Below, in pieces: positions 23,357-43,853 of a stretch of 64,000 bases of DNA. Position 1 is the stretch's first letter. Every line of letters begins with the position of its first letter. The stretch is from assembly GCF_947623445.1 (NCBI RefSeq), contig NC_135241.1, positions 26,352,501-26,416,500 of the forward strand. Reading direction: 5' to 3'. The notes below the pieces were generated by a model. It ran no database searches and was not told the origin of the DNA. It saw only the letters and a list, made by a program, of their open reading frames with translations. The translations under genes and the position numbers were made by a program. This DNA comes from Clavelina lepadiformis (lineage: Eukaryota > Chordata > Ascidiacea > Aplousobranchia > Clavelinidae).

Positions 23357-26300
23357 TTAAAGATAACCAATCAGCGACCACGCCATAAGAACAGTTCCCA
23401 ACTGAGTTGATAATGACGTCACAATGGGATGGGAAGAAGCGGAAGTCGTCTCTTCATAACTTTTTATAGTGGTGGGGGTGGCGGTGGTCTCGGCGATGAC
23501 TGCATCTGTGAAAGTAGAACGTTTGAGCGGATTCGAAGAAGCGCGATGGTTGAAGCGCTTACCTTTCACTCCGATGCTGGTCAAGTTTAAGAGACGGATT
23601 CGGTTTAGGGTGAAAGCTCCGTAAGTCGGCGGGTTCAACCCCCCATTTTCCGTCGTTGTGCCCTCCCCATAACTCAGTCGATATTTGTTTCTGGAAATGT
23701 CAAAATTCTTTTCTTCTCCATTAATTAGTTTAATAACGCTGATTGGCCGAAGGAAGGAACACGTCATAATGTCATCTGATACGTCAGCTTCCAAAACTCT
23801 TTTTTCTGGAAGCTGAAAAATACGAAGCATTTCAAAAAATAAGTGACGTAACAGATCATTATGACGTCATACTTACTGGCCCATCTACAATAGGAAAACT
23901 TTCGGACGAGCACGTAGCTGACATAATTGTGACGTCATCAGAAGCATCGCGTAAGCAATAATAACAGTCTCCCGCCCCCTGTTAATGAAGAAGAAGATTT
24001 TTAAAAAACGACACATTTCCCAAATTTTTGGGAGATCTTACTTGGGTGACGTCATCCGAAATGAGGATGCCAGCGTAGTCATAGCTACCGGCAGCGATGA
24101 TGACGAAGGCAACCATCGTCTGGCCATTCACCACCCTCGTCTCCCAGTCAACCTTTCTGCACTCCGATGTGCAGCCATGCGGGACCAACCAGCTACCTCC
24201 ACTTGACGTCAGTTTTACGTCATCTTTCTCCGTCGGCTGACGTCATAAAACAAGAACTTGAAAGCATTGCGACGGGAAAGTGATAATAGAAAGAAGATAT
24301 TTTGAGCTTACCAAGAACTCGTCTGGTTCCGACGTTTCTGCAAAAATAAAAGTCTTAAGAGCAGGTTTGTCGCACAAGCTCGTACAAAGATTGTGACGGA
24401 ACAATTGGATTATGCGGTGGAAGTTCGTTGCGCGACTTCGCTCCACTCAGAAAACTTCGGATACTGACGAAATAAACTCAACAGGTCCCGGTAAAATGCT
24501 TGCAGACAACTTTTTCAAACTCAAATCTAAAAAATGTTAACTGGAAACGCTGACAAAGCTCGACCTGAGCTGAATTGAGCCGCAGACTAACTTCAGCCTC
24601 GAGTCATCGAACCTCCATTGACTTGCGCTTATGCTAACAATTAGGTGATTGTCTTTTGTTTGATAATTAATAAGCAGCATGATTGTGACGTACCATCGAT
24701 ATTCTTGCTGCTGTCCAATAGATTTAAAGCGTCGTGCGTCGATTTCCTAAACTTGTGCAATTTCATCCCTCCATCGTCATAAAGTTCCCCCTCCGCGTAC
24801 AAGAGACGGAAGTTCTCCTCTCTCACGTCCCACGTCATTTCCGCTCCCTGAACCTCCTTCGTCACTGCCAAGTCTCGACGAAACGTGCAATTCATGACGT
24901 AATCGGACACGAAGGCGCTGAGCACATTGTCTGCTTTCACCTACGTCATAAATCCAACGATTATGGCGTGATGGTGTCCGTGTGACGCAATAAAATAAAT
25001 CACCTACTGGCACGCGACCCATTGGGGAGGTGTGTCCAATCAGATGTCCGGACGTCACAATCACTTTACTGGAAGCGGGACTTTCCCTAGCACATACGTA
25101 ACAATCATCATTCCCCTGTCAATAGAACATTATCAAGCGTCATTGTGATGCAACAATAAAGGTAAAATTTGCAAACAGAACCCACCATTGTCGCATCTCT
25201 CGATATCGCGGCTGCAATCCAACCAGCGCTTGAGCCGGACAGAGTGAAAGTTATAAATCCCGGACTCCTCTCATCGGTCCACCACCGGACCGTCTTGCAC
25301 GGATCGTCCGGACACTCGCTGTTGGGGATTACCCACGTTCCAGAATTCTCAGTCTTGCCGCTATCCGCACCCCCTTCGTCGACCTTTGAAGATAATTAAG
25401 GAAGAACCCAAGAAAGGGAGATCCCCAGATGTGAAACTTACCTCCACGGATGGGTCTACATCTGGTTTGGTCACTTCCGGAGTATTGGTCGTAGAACTGA
25501 CCGCGACAGAGCGGAAATGAAACGCGATTTCACTCGAAGCCGCGAAGCTATGAGTTTGCAGTTCGCCTTCTTTTGTGACGTCACCTTCAGCGTAGAGCAG
25601 GTGAAATTTTGCCACGTCAAGGTTCCACGTTTGGGAAAGTCCCGAAGTAATTTTGGTGACGCTGAGCTCTCGCAGAAAAGAGCAGGTGATGACGTCATCG
25701 GTCACGTCATAGTGCACGAGGTTGTCTTCTTTCACCTAACAATTAATTGAATGCTATCAAACAACGACATCATGTGAATAATGATTTTGTCATCGCGAGG
25801 TTGCTACCGGCATCATTGACGTAGGCGTCTGGTGTCCAATCAGAACGCCAGTATGTATAGTGACTACAGATGACGAAGGGTCGTTACGTGAGCAAATATA
25901 CACGTCATCATAGGGGCCCTGCAAGACAAAAATCTTTATCATTTTAACGTAATGTTCGATATTTACGTCACTGGGATGTGGCAAGGCGGCCTCGGGCCAA
26001 GAAATTATCTAATTATTATAATTTCGTCTCCTGTGCTACCTCTGTGTTCTAAAGGAAATCTTTTCTTAAAAATTAAGACTTCAAAAAATGTTTAGTTTTC
26101 AACCAATAACATGGTCGCCAGTGTGTGACGACTTTTAACTGCTTTTCATAATTTCAAATTCCTGTCAATTTTCAACACAAAACCAAGCAGCGAGAATGTC
26201 AAACAATGTAGATAATGAGGCATAAAAACTCGCCATTAAATCGTCCTGAGAGAAAGCGACAGCAATGTAATGAGCACCTCGGAAGCCTTTCAAAGAAAAT

Positions 26301-26649
26301 TGCAAAACATCTCTGTCTCCAACTGTAACCGGACTCCACCGGACTGTCCGGCAATCTTCCGAACACTTGGGAGTGACCTTGTATTCGAATCCACCACCTG
26401 GCATCGACTCCACGCCACTCTGCAAGTCAACCTGGTTGACCCGAGATACAACAAAATTTGAACCAATAGAGCACTTGGCTCGAATCCAGTTGAAAAATAT
26501 CAACACATTTACATCGAACGCTTTCTACATCAAACTATCAACGATTATAAAGAAGTTGCCCAACCTCACATAGATCTACTCACGGTATCGAGTCCCTGTG
26601 CCTGGCAAAACAGCGCAATGGCAAGCAAGAGCCCATACAAGGTCGCCAT
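23357..26649 (-). CDS. Secreted/GPI-anchored protein with three DOMON-like modules
   Basis: Paralogue of the gene at 20259. Twelve exons: 26649-26584, 26431-26234, 25918-25808, 25735-25442, 25383-25186, 25115-25008, 24940-24694, 24337-24312, 24236-24042, 23978-23877, 23812-23563, 23505-23357; 647 aa. Exon 1 (66 nt, as in the paralogue) is a signal peptide (MATLYGLLLAIALFCQAQG). Three exon-triplet modules follow: cores with AVAFSQDDLM, AAAISRDATM, ILISDDVTQ; middles GPYDDVYIC, GNDDCYVC, GAGDCYYC; ends ITCSFLRELSV, MNCTFRRDLAV, MTCSFLRPISV. A 26-nt linker exon separates modules 2 and 3. The tail is Thr/Ser-rich, then LGTVLMAWSLIGYL, GPI-signal-like. Exon 2 uses a GC donor. The last intron (57 bp) is open in frame. 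The ligand is unknown; heme binding is only a family possibility. Confidence 0.82.
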
Positions 26650-27796
26650 CTCGAAATGAAAGACGAGCACGAAAGCGATCAATTTCTCATCACGCAAAGC
26701 CCGAGGCGAGTTATCGACAAGTTCGTTGCCGGAGGGAAAATATTTAAAAATATTTCTCGAGTCAGGAGCCCGAAGTTACTTCAAATCCTTTCCCGGGTTT
26801 TCTTTCTACTTGGACTCATCTCTCATCCAGGAGAGTAAAAATTCCGGATCTAGGAGCTCGTCGCCCAAAGATCATTTTTTCTCCCTGATTAATTGGAGCT
26901 CGATACATTTTCCCGCTCGACCAACTCATTATTGTGTTGTTTTTTGCTCTCTCGCGGCTTAATATTAATTTATAGAAGATGGTTTTTAACGCGCAGTGAG
27001 AAAGCGGCAATGAAAGTGAGGCTTCGATGATTTAGAAACTTGTAACAACCGTCATCACTGGCGAGGATGAAAGTTGAAGTGAATTTGCCGACTTTATTTA
27101 TTTTAGTGAAGGAGCTCGCCCATAAGATTTCAATAAAATGTTCTGAGCCAAACCACCTGGCAGGCGTAAGTCCTCACTAAAGCGGCACAATTTGTCTGCT
27201 GCTGATGGGGAATGTCAACATTTCAACAAACTATAATTTGTCGATCAGCTTCAATCAATCTATTGATGTCGAAGCGATTCTCAACAAAATGTCGGAAACA
27301 ATTTTAATTTAGGACGAAAACTCATCAAGAGCTCCTCGCAAATAAATTTAATAATTTTTACAACACAACTAACACTGAAAATAACGGACAAAACGAACCA
27401 AAGAAAACAAATGTACTTTCTACGTCACAAACTCATTCCAGAATATTTAAATATGACACAAAACTCAAAACGCGTAAGAATATTACATTCGTCCAATGAA
27501 AATTTATGACGTATAACTGTTGTCATAAACACGATTTGCTGACGTAACAGGGGTTTGTAAAGTCGAAACCGAAGCTTTGTCTTCGTCAAATGAACGAAAA
27601 GTCGACCAAACACACGACTTAATGAGGTAGAAAAATGCATCACGTCCCAAATCCAAACTTTATGACGTCTTCCAGGCGTGTCGAATTTCACATTCAAATT
27701 CCTCTGCTAGGTGTCGCTGCGGCGTTCTGCCGGCCTGTCCGTCGCGAGCCTCAACGTCACGAGGTATTGTCTCCACTGCGTCCAAGGTGTAGTCTC
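26650..27796. other. 5' flank of the second DOMON gene and 3' region of SMURF
   Basis: No protein-like frame. tttattta near 27096 could provide the SMURF polyadenylation signal about 700 nt past its stop. No transposon ends seen. Confidence 0.4.
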
Positions 27797-35846
<8,050 letters not shown>

Positions 35847-38198
35847 GTCTGCGGCAAACAACATAGAAATCTCATAAATTACACAAAATTGAGCTATCAT
35901 ATCTTAATAATCTTATCCTACCTTAGATGTGGAACGATATTTTCATTACGTCACAAATATCCCAGCAAAATAAAATTACACAATCTGAAATGTACAGATT
36001 AAAAAATAATTCAATGCCAGCAGTGTCAGTTATTACTGCTGTTGCCATGAAAAGGGTCGATTAAGGTCATTGTTGGTAATGTTATCACAAACCTGCACAT
36101 GCACGAGACAAAATATGTTCAGTCTGGAAGTTAAACTGACAAGGCAAGGACTGGGAAAGGCTTAACGTAGATGTACACAGAGATTTTCAACAAAAGTTTA
36201 ACCATGAGCAGCATTGAACACGCACAGACTTTGCAAACTTCCACTCTGTAAGAGTTTCATATCAAGTCGTAGATTCTCTGCAAATGCGAGGTGAGCTGAA
36301 GCTAGCTAAGATGTTGCAATTCTATCATCATGAACTTATGCCATATAGCAAGCGAACTCTGTCACAAGATGTTGGCATATGACAAAACATTGACTTCATG
36401 TCATCAGTTATATAATAATTATTCACACAATAACACATCATACCGACACTGTGAAAACTTTGCTATTTGAAAAATAGATTTATGTGGAAAAAGTTCCAAT
36501 TATTGAAAGTACAGCTGCAATTACAACAACTGGCACCATAATTATTCATGTTTTTGTTCGCAGTAAAATGTTTATAGTTGCAAAAAGTGTAAATTAGAAC
36601 AAGGTTCAGCTTTTCAATTTAGTTATTTATAAATTCTCAGCCTTTGCGACAACAACTATCAAGTTAAGCACGCCAGGGCACTCATGATTTCAAAAATATT
36701 GATACGTTGAAGGTGACTTTAACTAGTGTCTTACAACTTCTTATGTTGCAATTCTTTTTTGGTGCACAAACACAGACAGACAGACAGAAATGCCATCGCC
36801 CACCCGGTTAAGGCTGATTTATACCAGGATGATAACGACGACGGCTCTTTTAATTTAACAGCTACAAAAGTTATCGGTTACCACGTCAACAGATAGCTAG
36901 GACCTACATAAAGCTGAGTGCTAGTTAACAATAAGTTATAAAGGAATAAAACAAGGAAAAATTGTTTTTGTCTTGTTTATAAGAAAGAACAGGCAAGCTG
37001 GTGAGTTATTTAAAGTTCATGTAGTTTGTTGTCTATAGATGTGCCTGAACAAACTAAAGTTCTTATTTGGTAATGAATAATGCGGCCGAGGTAAGTTTCT
37101 CCTAGAAAGCCTAAAACTGTAAGAAAGGGAATGAAACATAGAACATTTCGGCAACACAAATACGCTAGAAAAGTGACAAATTTTTCTTCACAAACTTATT
37201 GTGTGACTTTGCACATAAATGACAACACTGTTCTAACCCAATTTAAAACTAGAACAATACGTTCTTGCAAAATCATACAGCTTTTTTAACTGTTGTGTGA
37301 CAAGTAAGTATTTTCGAATGAATCTTGAATCATGTGTTGTAAAGAAACAGTATTTAGACAGTCAACTCAAATTTCATGACAATGAAAACCATACAACCAC
37401 ACTTTGCAAATCAAACCTAAGATATTCCACTTCAAAAGATCTTCATTATAAAAGCAAAGCTTTCCATACAACGGTGTGCAGTGAATTAATCTGTCAACAC
37501 AATACCAAGAACAACGGATGTCAATTCCGAAAAAGGAATCATTCGGCAAAATAAATTGAGAATTAATGCGTAAAACAGAAAGCTAAGCACTTTGCAGGAT
37601 GAAAATGCTGAAAGTTGAACTCGCATGACATCAAAATGCGGATTGTATGACAGCTTTTGTCGAGATCTCGGGGGGTGCAGAAACAAAATTCCGTTGTGCA
37701 ACGCAACTCGTGACCCAAGCACGCATTTATGGTCGACAAGGTGCGGCCTTTTATTATAAAAATGAAGAGAAAAGTAGTGTATCACATTTTTTCCTGATGT
37801 GCAATAGTGAATTTCAGTAACAATTTGCCATAAATGAACAAGAGATTGAGGACCCAGTGCACGCCATATAGACTGTAAAGTATGTTACGAGCACATCCAA
37901 GATTTTTAGGCAGAAACGATATTGCACACCATGAAAGAAGACAAATCTTATTAAAAAAAAAACTTGCTTTTTTTCTCCGTTCTTTATTAGCCTATGCAAA
38001 AGTAGAGGAGCCACATTTTTTTCTTTGCATGTATGACTCCTGATTAAAAACTGCCACACTTTCCAGGCGGACACAAAAGGGCAGATACAGCGATTTTTGT
38101 TGAAAACGTGACATAAGCTAGTTGCAGAGAATAACATGAGCAACTGAAAAGTCAAAAACATCTGCACTTGTCTATACAGATAGCCCTTCTCTCTACAA
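35847..38198. other. SMURF 5' flank and AT-rich spacer
   Basis: No gene recognised. Directly above the SMURF ATG is a pyrimidine-rich tract ending in gccgcag, a splice or trans-splice acceptor. A short CAGA run occurs near 36775. The open frame at 38167-37814 (minus, 117 codons) is hydrophobic and Cys-rich but unsupported. Confidence 0.4.
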
Positions 38199-38709
38199 CA
38201 TACGTGTCAAACTCCCGGCCCGCGGGCCACATCCGGCACGCTTTACAATAAAACTTGGCCCGCAATGTTATTTTATACATTGAACTATTTCCGGCCCGCG
38301 AGACCATTGTACAGTATAACTTACTTTTTTAAACAAGAAACAAGATTATAACAAATCGCACAATACCGCAGCACAGCAGTTGCCCCACCATACGTTAGAA
38401 TAAATACCGATAGAATAAATAGATTTATTCAAACGCTTGGCATCTGGGCTGCTTTTTTCTTTATTGTTTGTTAATTCTTTAATGCTTTTGCAAGGAGATG
38501 AATGAAACATAATGACGTAAGAGAAAAATAATCAAAAATAGCCCAGTCAAAAATCGTCAAAAACATCAAAAATTTGGTGCTGTTTCGCTGCCTATTCCAA
38601 TTTATGTACTCGTGTCACGAAACGTTCAATCAAGTTTTATCCTTACGGCCCGCGGCGTTAAATAAGTTTTGAGTTTTGGCCCCTGGTGCGATTGAGTTTG
38701 ACACCCCTG
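38199..38709. mobile_element. Non-autonomous hAT-like element, family A (second copy)
   Basis: 511 bp, left end CATACGTGTCAAACTC, right end GAGTTTGACACCCCTG, perfect 8-bp duplications CTCTACAA (38191-38198, 38710-38717). It is the reverse-oriented sister of 406-843 with the same unequal ends, so the CATACG/CAGGGG asymmetry is a family feature and not decay. It carries an extra GGCCCGC-rich block near its left end. Confidence 0.9.
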
Positions 38710-39126
38710 CTCTACAACAACCATTCTGTCAACTTCCAATCTACCATTTCTTCGCAAATACTGTCAATCTGAACCTTTATGTATGCTGCGCTCTGGTGGT
38801 CAAATTCGAAATTATATTAGAAAAGCCGGGAAGTGTTTTTTGAACTTGGTCTAGTAGACAACCGGTAGGCTGCAAAGTTACTGCCAAAGCAAGAATTTAG
38901 TTAAAATACAACAAAAAAGAAACTTGTGAACAATTAAGCCGGGTCCAGAGTCCACGTAAAAATTTCTAAAAAATTAAATTCGATGGCCGAAAATGTCTGT
39001 GTCGATGTGGCTTTTCATTAAGGACAAGCACCACACGCCTAGTTTTGCCACGAGACTGCGCATAATGAAATTTCTTGGCTATGACTTTGCCGACCATTTT
39101 GTGAACATGTAGCAGACTGCTAGAAA

Positions 39127-40568
39127 ATGGAAAGTAAGTTGTTCTTGTTGGTGGCATTTGTGCTTTTGTTCGGAGATATCACAGCGAGCAAGGAACCAGC
39201 TCATCACCACAAAGACCATCTTGGCAATACTGAACACGATGTTAATTTTGACCGCAAAGTGCTTCTACAAGATGCCGAAGAAAGGATGGAAGAGGCCCTC
39301 TCGAAATTGACGTCATCGGAGCAGAAAGAAAGATTAAAGAAGCTGGTTGAAAAGAAAATTGATTTAAATCATGACGGGTATGATCATAACTTTTCAAACA
39401 AACCAGAACTTCTTGTAGAGGTCAGATTCTTGGTCCAGTGCGAAAGTGCACAACCACGTGATGCATTTGTACGCTATAATTTTGTGAATTAACATGTTGT
39501 GGTTGTGCACTAGACGTGTGATTCCAGTGTGATAATGGAAACGCTACTCACCCACAGCGAAATGTTTGCGTACTAAATAACTACAAGATTTCAAAGCATA
39601 GAAAGTTAAAAATGTTTTTGCGTTCCAGTTCTAACGTGGCATTGATTAGAATGATGTTGACTAAGATCATGTTTAGAATTTTAGAACTTCTAACAACTGC
39701 ACTTTGTTAGAAAATAATTTGTGATTAGGCCCAAGAAAAGATTTGCCGTTTTTAAGTAAAATATACACTTCTAACAAAAATATTAATTTAAAATAAGGGT
39801 CTTAAAGATCCGACAATGGCAGTTGCTTGATTCAATTAATGTTTTGATCGCAGGTTTGTCAGCTGGAAAGAACTTGAAGAATGGACTTTGAAAGCCTTCA
39901 ATGAATTTGAAACAGAAGAGACTAGAGAGGAGTTTCCTCTCCTGGATGTCGACGATGATGGGAATGTCACCTGGGAAGAGTTTGTCTCATTCACTTATGG
40001 CAGTGACTTCAACGAAGACTTCGAAGAATTTAAAAGGCCCGACTCAGAAGCATGGAAATCATTTGTTGAGAGTTACAAGCACAACAAGAAAATGTTTGAA
40101 GCAGCTGATCAACAAGAGCCAATGAAGTCACTCGATAAATTTGAGTACATCGCCTTCAAACACCCAAGATTTACCCGAAAAACAAGAGATGTTTTCATTG
40201 ACGATGTTTTGCAAAAATCTGACCTCAACCAAGATGGAGGAATTGACTTGAAAGAATTTCTTGCACATTATCAAAAAAATTCTGATGGTGAAGATCCTGA
40301 TTGGACAATTGTGGAAACTGATAAGTTCAAAGAAGAATTAGACGTCAATCATGATAACTTGCTTACTGGGAATGAAATTATGAACTGGATGGCTTCAGAC
40401 AATATTGAAGAAGCCCGTGAGGAAGCCGACCATTTAATAAGTGAATGTGACACAAATGGTGACTCCAAGTTAACCATCAATGAAATTTTGAGTAACAAGG
40501 AGCTCTGGATGGAAAGTGATGCAACTGACTACGGGAAGAGATTGGTCAGAATTCACGATGAATTTTAG
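39127..40568 (+). CDS. CREC-family EF-hand protein of the secretory pathway (calumenin/reticulocalbin), copy 1
   Basis: Low-affinity Ca2+-binding lumenal protein of the ER/secretory route. Two exons, 39127-39377 and 39854-40568; 321 aa, standard for CREC. Signal peptide MESKLFLLVAFVLLFGDITA, then KLVEKKIDLNHDG|FVSWKEL, in which the intron splits the first EF-hand. Further loops are DVDDDGNVTWEEF, SDLNQDGGIDLKEF, DVNHDNLLTGNE and CDTNGDSKLTINE. The third position reads ADQQEPMKSLDKFEY and has lost its Ca2+ ligands, unlike copy 2. The C-terminus HDEF is an HDEL-type retrieval signal. The ending DLWVESDATDYG...HDEF is shared with copy 2. A hAT element sits 115 bp past the stop. Calumenin versus reticulocalbin cannot be settled by eye. 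Confidence 0.93.
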
Positions 40569-40683
40569 TTTGCTGTATTTCACCTGATCTCACTTTCCTT
40601 GATGATTCTTAATTTGTGGTTTGAAGTTTGTCAAAGTTAATTCTGATTTGCAGACATTTTGCTTGAAGTGTATTTCTTATACA

Positions 40684-41013
40684 CAGGGTTGCCATCGGTC
40701 TCAACTAAAATTTAAGCACGACTAGGAAACGAAAGACGAATAGCACCTTAAACAGTGCACAACAGAAGAAAGCAACCAATGTTCCTAAAAAAAAACGAGA
40801 CACTATCTGCATGTTCTAAACTTTTGTATCTCTTTGGTACAAAATGGTATACTAAAGGTGACAAAATGCCCAAAATACGAACCTCTGCCCTAAAAATAAG
40901 GACGCAAGTGAAAATAAGGACATTTCTTAGAAAAAAGGACAAAAATATTTTCTAAGACACGGACCTTTAAAATAAGAACAAATCTTATAAATAAGGACGG
41001 TATGGCAACCCTG
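40684..41013. mobile_element. Non-autonomous hAT-like element, family D
   Basis: 330 bp, ends CAGGGTTGCCATCGGTC and GGACGGTATGGCAACCCTG, perfect 8-bp duplications CTTATACA (40676-40683, 41014-41021). The interior repeats AAATAAGGAC-like units. It probably lies within the 3' UTR of the upstream CREC gene. Confidence 0.9.
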
Positions 41014-41021
41014 CTTATACA

Positions 41022-42891
41022 GTTGGCTTGAAAGGAGTTTGTAACTTTTCGATCAGTTTTCTACTCTTTCTTGTCTGAGCTTAACCGGCCTACAAAGTTG
41101 ACTTGAGTGCCAGGAAACATGTTCATAAAATGATGCAGTTTTATCTCAATTTGCCTTGATGATTCTGGTTTTCTCGTGCCAACTACCATATTGTTGCAGT
41201 TTTTTGGAATTCTTTGACATTTAACTGCGTAACAGCAATGAGCATTCTGTACAAGCCTAAATTTGAAAATATGTTCAACATTAATATGCAGTAAAACGTT
41301 TTTGTATTTACATGAAATTGCATGTGACTTGTTGCACTGGTGTTAAAAGTTAAAATGACAATTAAATAAGCAGCAAGAAAATCAAAATGTCACAAAGTTT
41401 TTATAAATTCAACTCAAGACCAGAACTGTTTGACTTGAGTTGGTGCTTGCTGATAAATTTTATAGCTAATTTGTTATTGCATAGTAATCTTTCTTAAATA
41501 GGTTTATCAAACTATAAGCTAAGGCGACATTATAGTATGACCAATTATATAATTATCTATCTATCTATATTATATAAGTTTTTTACAGTATTACGCTTTT
41601 GATCATTGTATTTGCCTACTATGTTTAAGAATGAAAGAATTATTCCATAGTTCTTATATGAAAACGAATTACTCGAGTATCTATGCTGTGTACTTGGTAC
41701 TTGCCACCTGGCCTGGTACTTGTACTCGAGTAGCTTGATCGACACTTGAGTACAACTCAACTCAAAATAACATTGATCCCGATCTGCTTCTGTGCAACAG
41801 GTTTCCTTAAATGAGTGATTGTGGAGTGCTGTGTAAGCTGTCCTCTTGTGGAGACCACTTAGAAGAAAAGAAGTTGTCATTGCTAGGAGAATGTTGCTAT
41901 GGGTATGGATGGAGGATTGTTATTAGTTCTATCTGTCAAAACTCAACATTTCAAGCGTTTGATTCATGCTCAATAACTTGTCTCACTGTTCTTGGCTTGG
42001 GCAACGAACACACCAATTTGATGCAAAAAAAAGCAACTCCAGCAGGAACCTGACGAGGTTGAATGCTGATGATTTTAATCCGATCTTTGGAGGAACTTCC
42101 CAGCTCCAACAGGTTTGATGTTTAAACACTTAACATTAAGCCCATGTACACTTATTTATGAAAAGTATTTTGCAGGCTGACTGCCTTACTGGAAAGTGAT
42201 CACGGTGTAGAAGCTGAGCTGGCTGCTTGATTGAAGAACAAAGTTGAGCAGGGAAATTGCTTAACAAAGATAGTGTCGCTGTTGGTTGTGGCATCCTCTC
42301 GAACAACTGATATGTGCGAGCTATTTAACATTAATTAACTACTGTGATTGCCACTAGGCATATTAACAGCAAATACAGCGCTGTGGAGAGAAATTTTTTG
42401 TACCCATGGGCGTAGTTTGTTTTGAATGTGGCCCGAAATCCTGGGTGGTACGGTGGAAACTTGTAATTTGTTGAAGGAGACGTGATGTAATTTCCGCCCC
42501 CCAATATATGTCACGTTGGATGGAATTTAGAATTCGAAACATATTGCAATTTACGATATATGTCGTTACATAAGGCTACAATGTGTAACCAGCAAATAAA
42601 TTGCCTTTGCGAGGCTAAAGCCAGTACTTCATTGTGAACTTTTAATACCCAATAACAGTTGTTGGGCCCATAAAATTGCCTGAAACCTTTTAGCTTCAAC
42701 ATTATACAGTACTGCGTGTTTGTTTATAAAAATGTCTACGCAGTACGTTAACAGGCGCGGATACCGCTTTTACCAATACTCAGCTTGTATTGAAATGAAA
42801 ACAAGTTCATTTATCGTGTTGTAAAGAGTAGGCCTGCTTAGCGAAAACTAAATAAAGACTATACTCGTCAATTAAAAGTTAAACTGTAGAC
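41022..42891. other. AT-rich spacer between CREC genes (left part)
   Basis: No supported gene. Contains a short TATC run near 41556 and a cluster of palindromic ACTCGAGTA/GTACTTG words at 41665-41760 that may be remains of another inverted-repeat element. Confidence 0.35.
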
Positions 42892-43333
42892 CAGGGCTTC
42901 CCAAACTGGGGGTCGCGACCCCGCAAGGGGTCGCGTAACGAACTTCAGGGGTCGCACAGCGTATACCAATTTTACACAAAGTACAAAATACAATCAAAAC
43001 AAAATATCGTTCCAGCCTAATCAACATCGAAACCGCCTTGAGACCAGCATTAACAGATATTGAGCCACGGCTGGACTTGCTTTGTAGCAGAAAGCAGTCG
43101 CACCAATCACACTGAATAAATGTGTGTGCTTTTTTGTTTCCAGTAGCCTAGATATGTGTAAAGTAGTAAGTAGGCTTTGAGTTCTGGTTGCTTGAATTCA
43201 GTCTTTGAATCTCAATAAATGTCACTAATGACTAATGTATATTTCGCACTGCTAATCAATTTAAACGTGAAGGGTCGCGGAAAACTTCAGAAGTTTGAAA
43301 GGGGTCGCGAGCAAAAAAGTTTGGGAAGCCCTG
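42892..43333. mobile_element. Non-autonomous hAT-like element, family E
   Basis: 442 bp, ends CAGGGCTTCCCAAACT and AGTTTGGGAAGCCCTG (perfect 16-bp inverted repeat), perfect 8-bp duplications CTGTAGAC (42884-42891, 43334-43341). Subterminal GGGGTCGCG motifs occur at both ends. No transposase. Confidence 0.93.
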
Positions 43334-43513
43334 CTGTAGACGACTGCCCGTGCAAAAGTTTAATTAGGAGATCGAACATAATAAGTGTCCAGTCAAGTTC
43401 TTATTTTGAAAATAAACCAATAACCTTTCCTATAGCAGAGAAAGGGATTCTGTGGGCTATAATTCTGCTTATTTCGTTGTGGTTAGTTTGTACAAGCTAA
43501 GTTATGCTTTACT

Positions 43514-43824
43514 TAGGCTTACCATAATTTTGTGGCTTCAAAGCGGGACGTTTTCGACATATGACGTCACAGTAACATTTTTATCGAATACAATGAAATA
43601 AATAACAAGCAAGATCACGAATTCTTCTTCAAGAAGTACCGGTACGCTACACAGCATAAACAATAATAAGAACATGCTAATGTTCGTGTATGGCTTCTAT
43701 GCGGTATGCCTATGCTGGCTGACTGAATGCCAAACCGGGACGTTTGGCCGACCGATCGGGACGCCGGGACAAGACGTTAAAAAGGGGGACTGTGCCGGCT
43801 AAAACGGGACGTATGGTAAGCCTA
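43514..43824. mobile_element. Inverted-repeat DNA element, short copy of a head-to-head pair
   Basis: 311 bp with ends TAGGCTTACCATAATTTTGT and GGGACGTATGGTAAGCCTA. It is an internally deleted version, in opposite orientation, of 43854-44599. Flanks gctttact / gctttagg match at 6 of 8 positions, a possible decayed target duplication. Confidence 0.75.
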
Positions 43825-43853
43825 GCTTTAGGTAAGCTATGGTAAGCCTAGAT

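Noticed and set aside
37814-38167. 117-codon minus-strand hydrophobic frame as a membrane protein gene
   Set aside because: A+T-rich DNA gives Phe/Leu/Cys-rich chance frames; no homology and no conserved motif.
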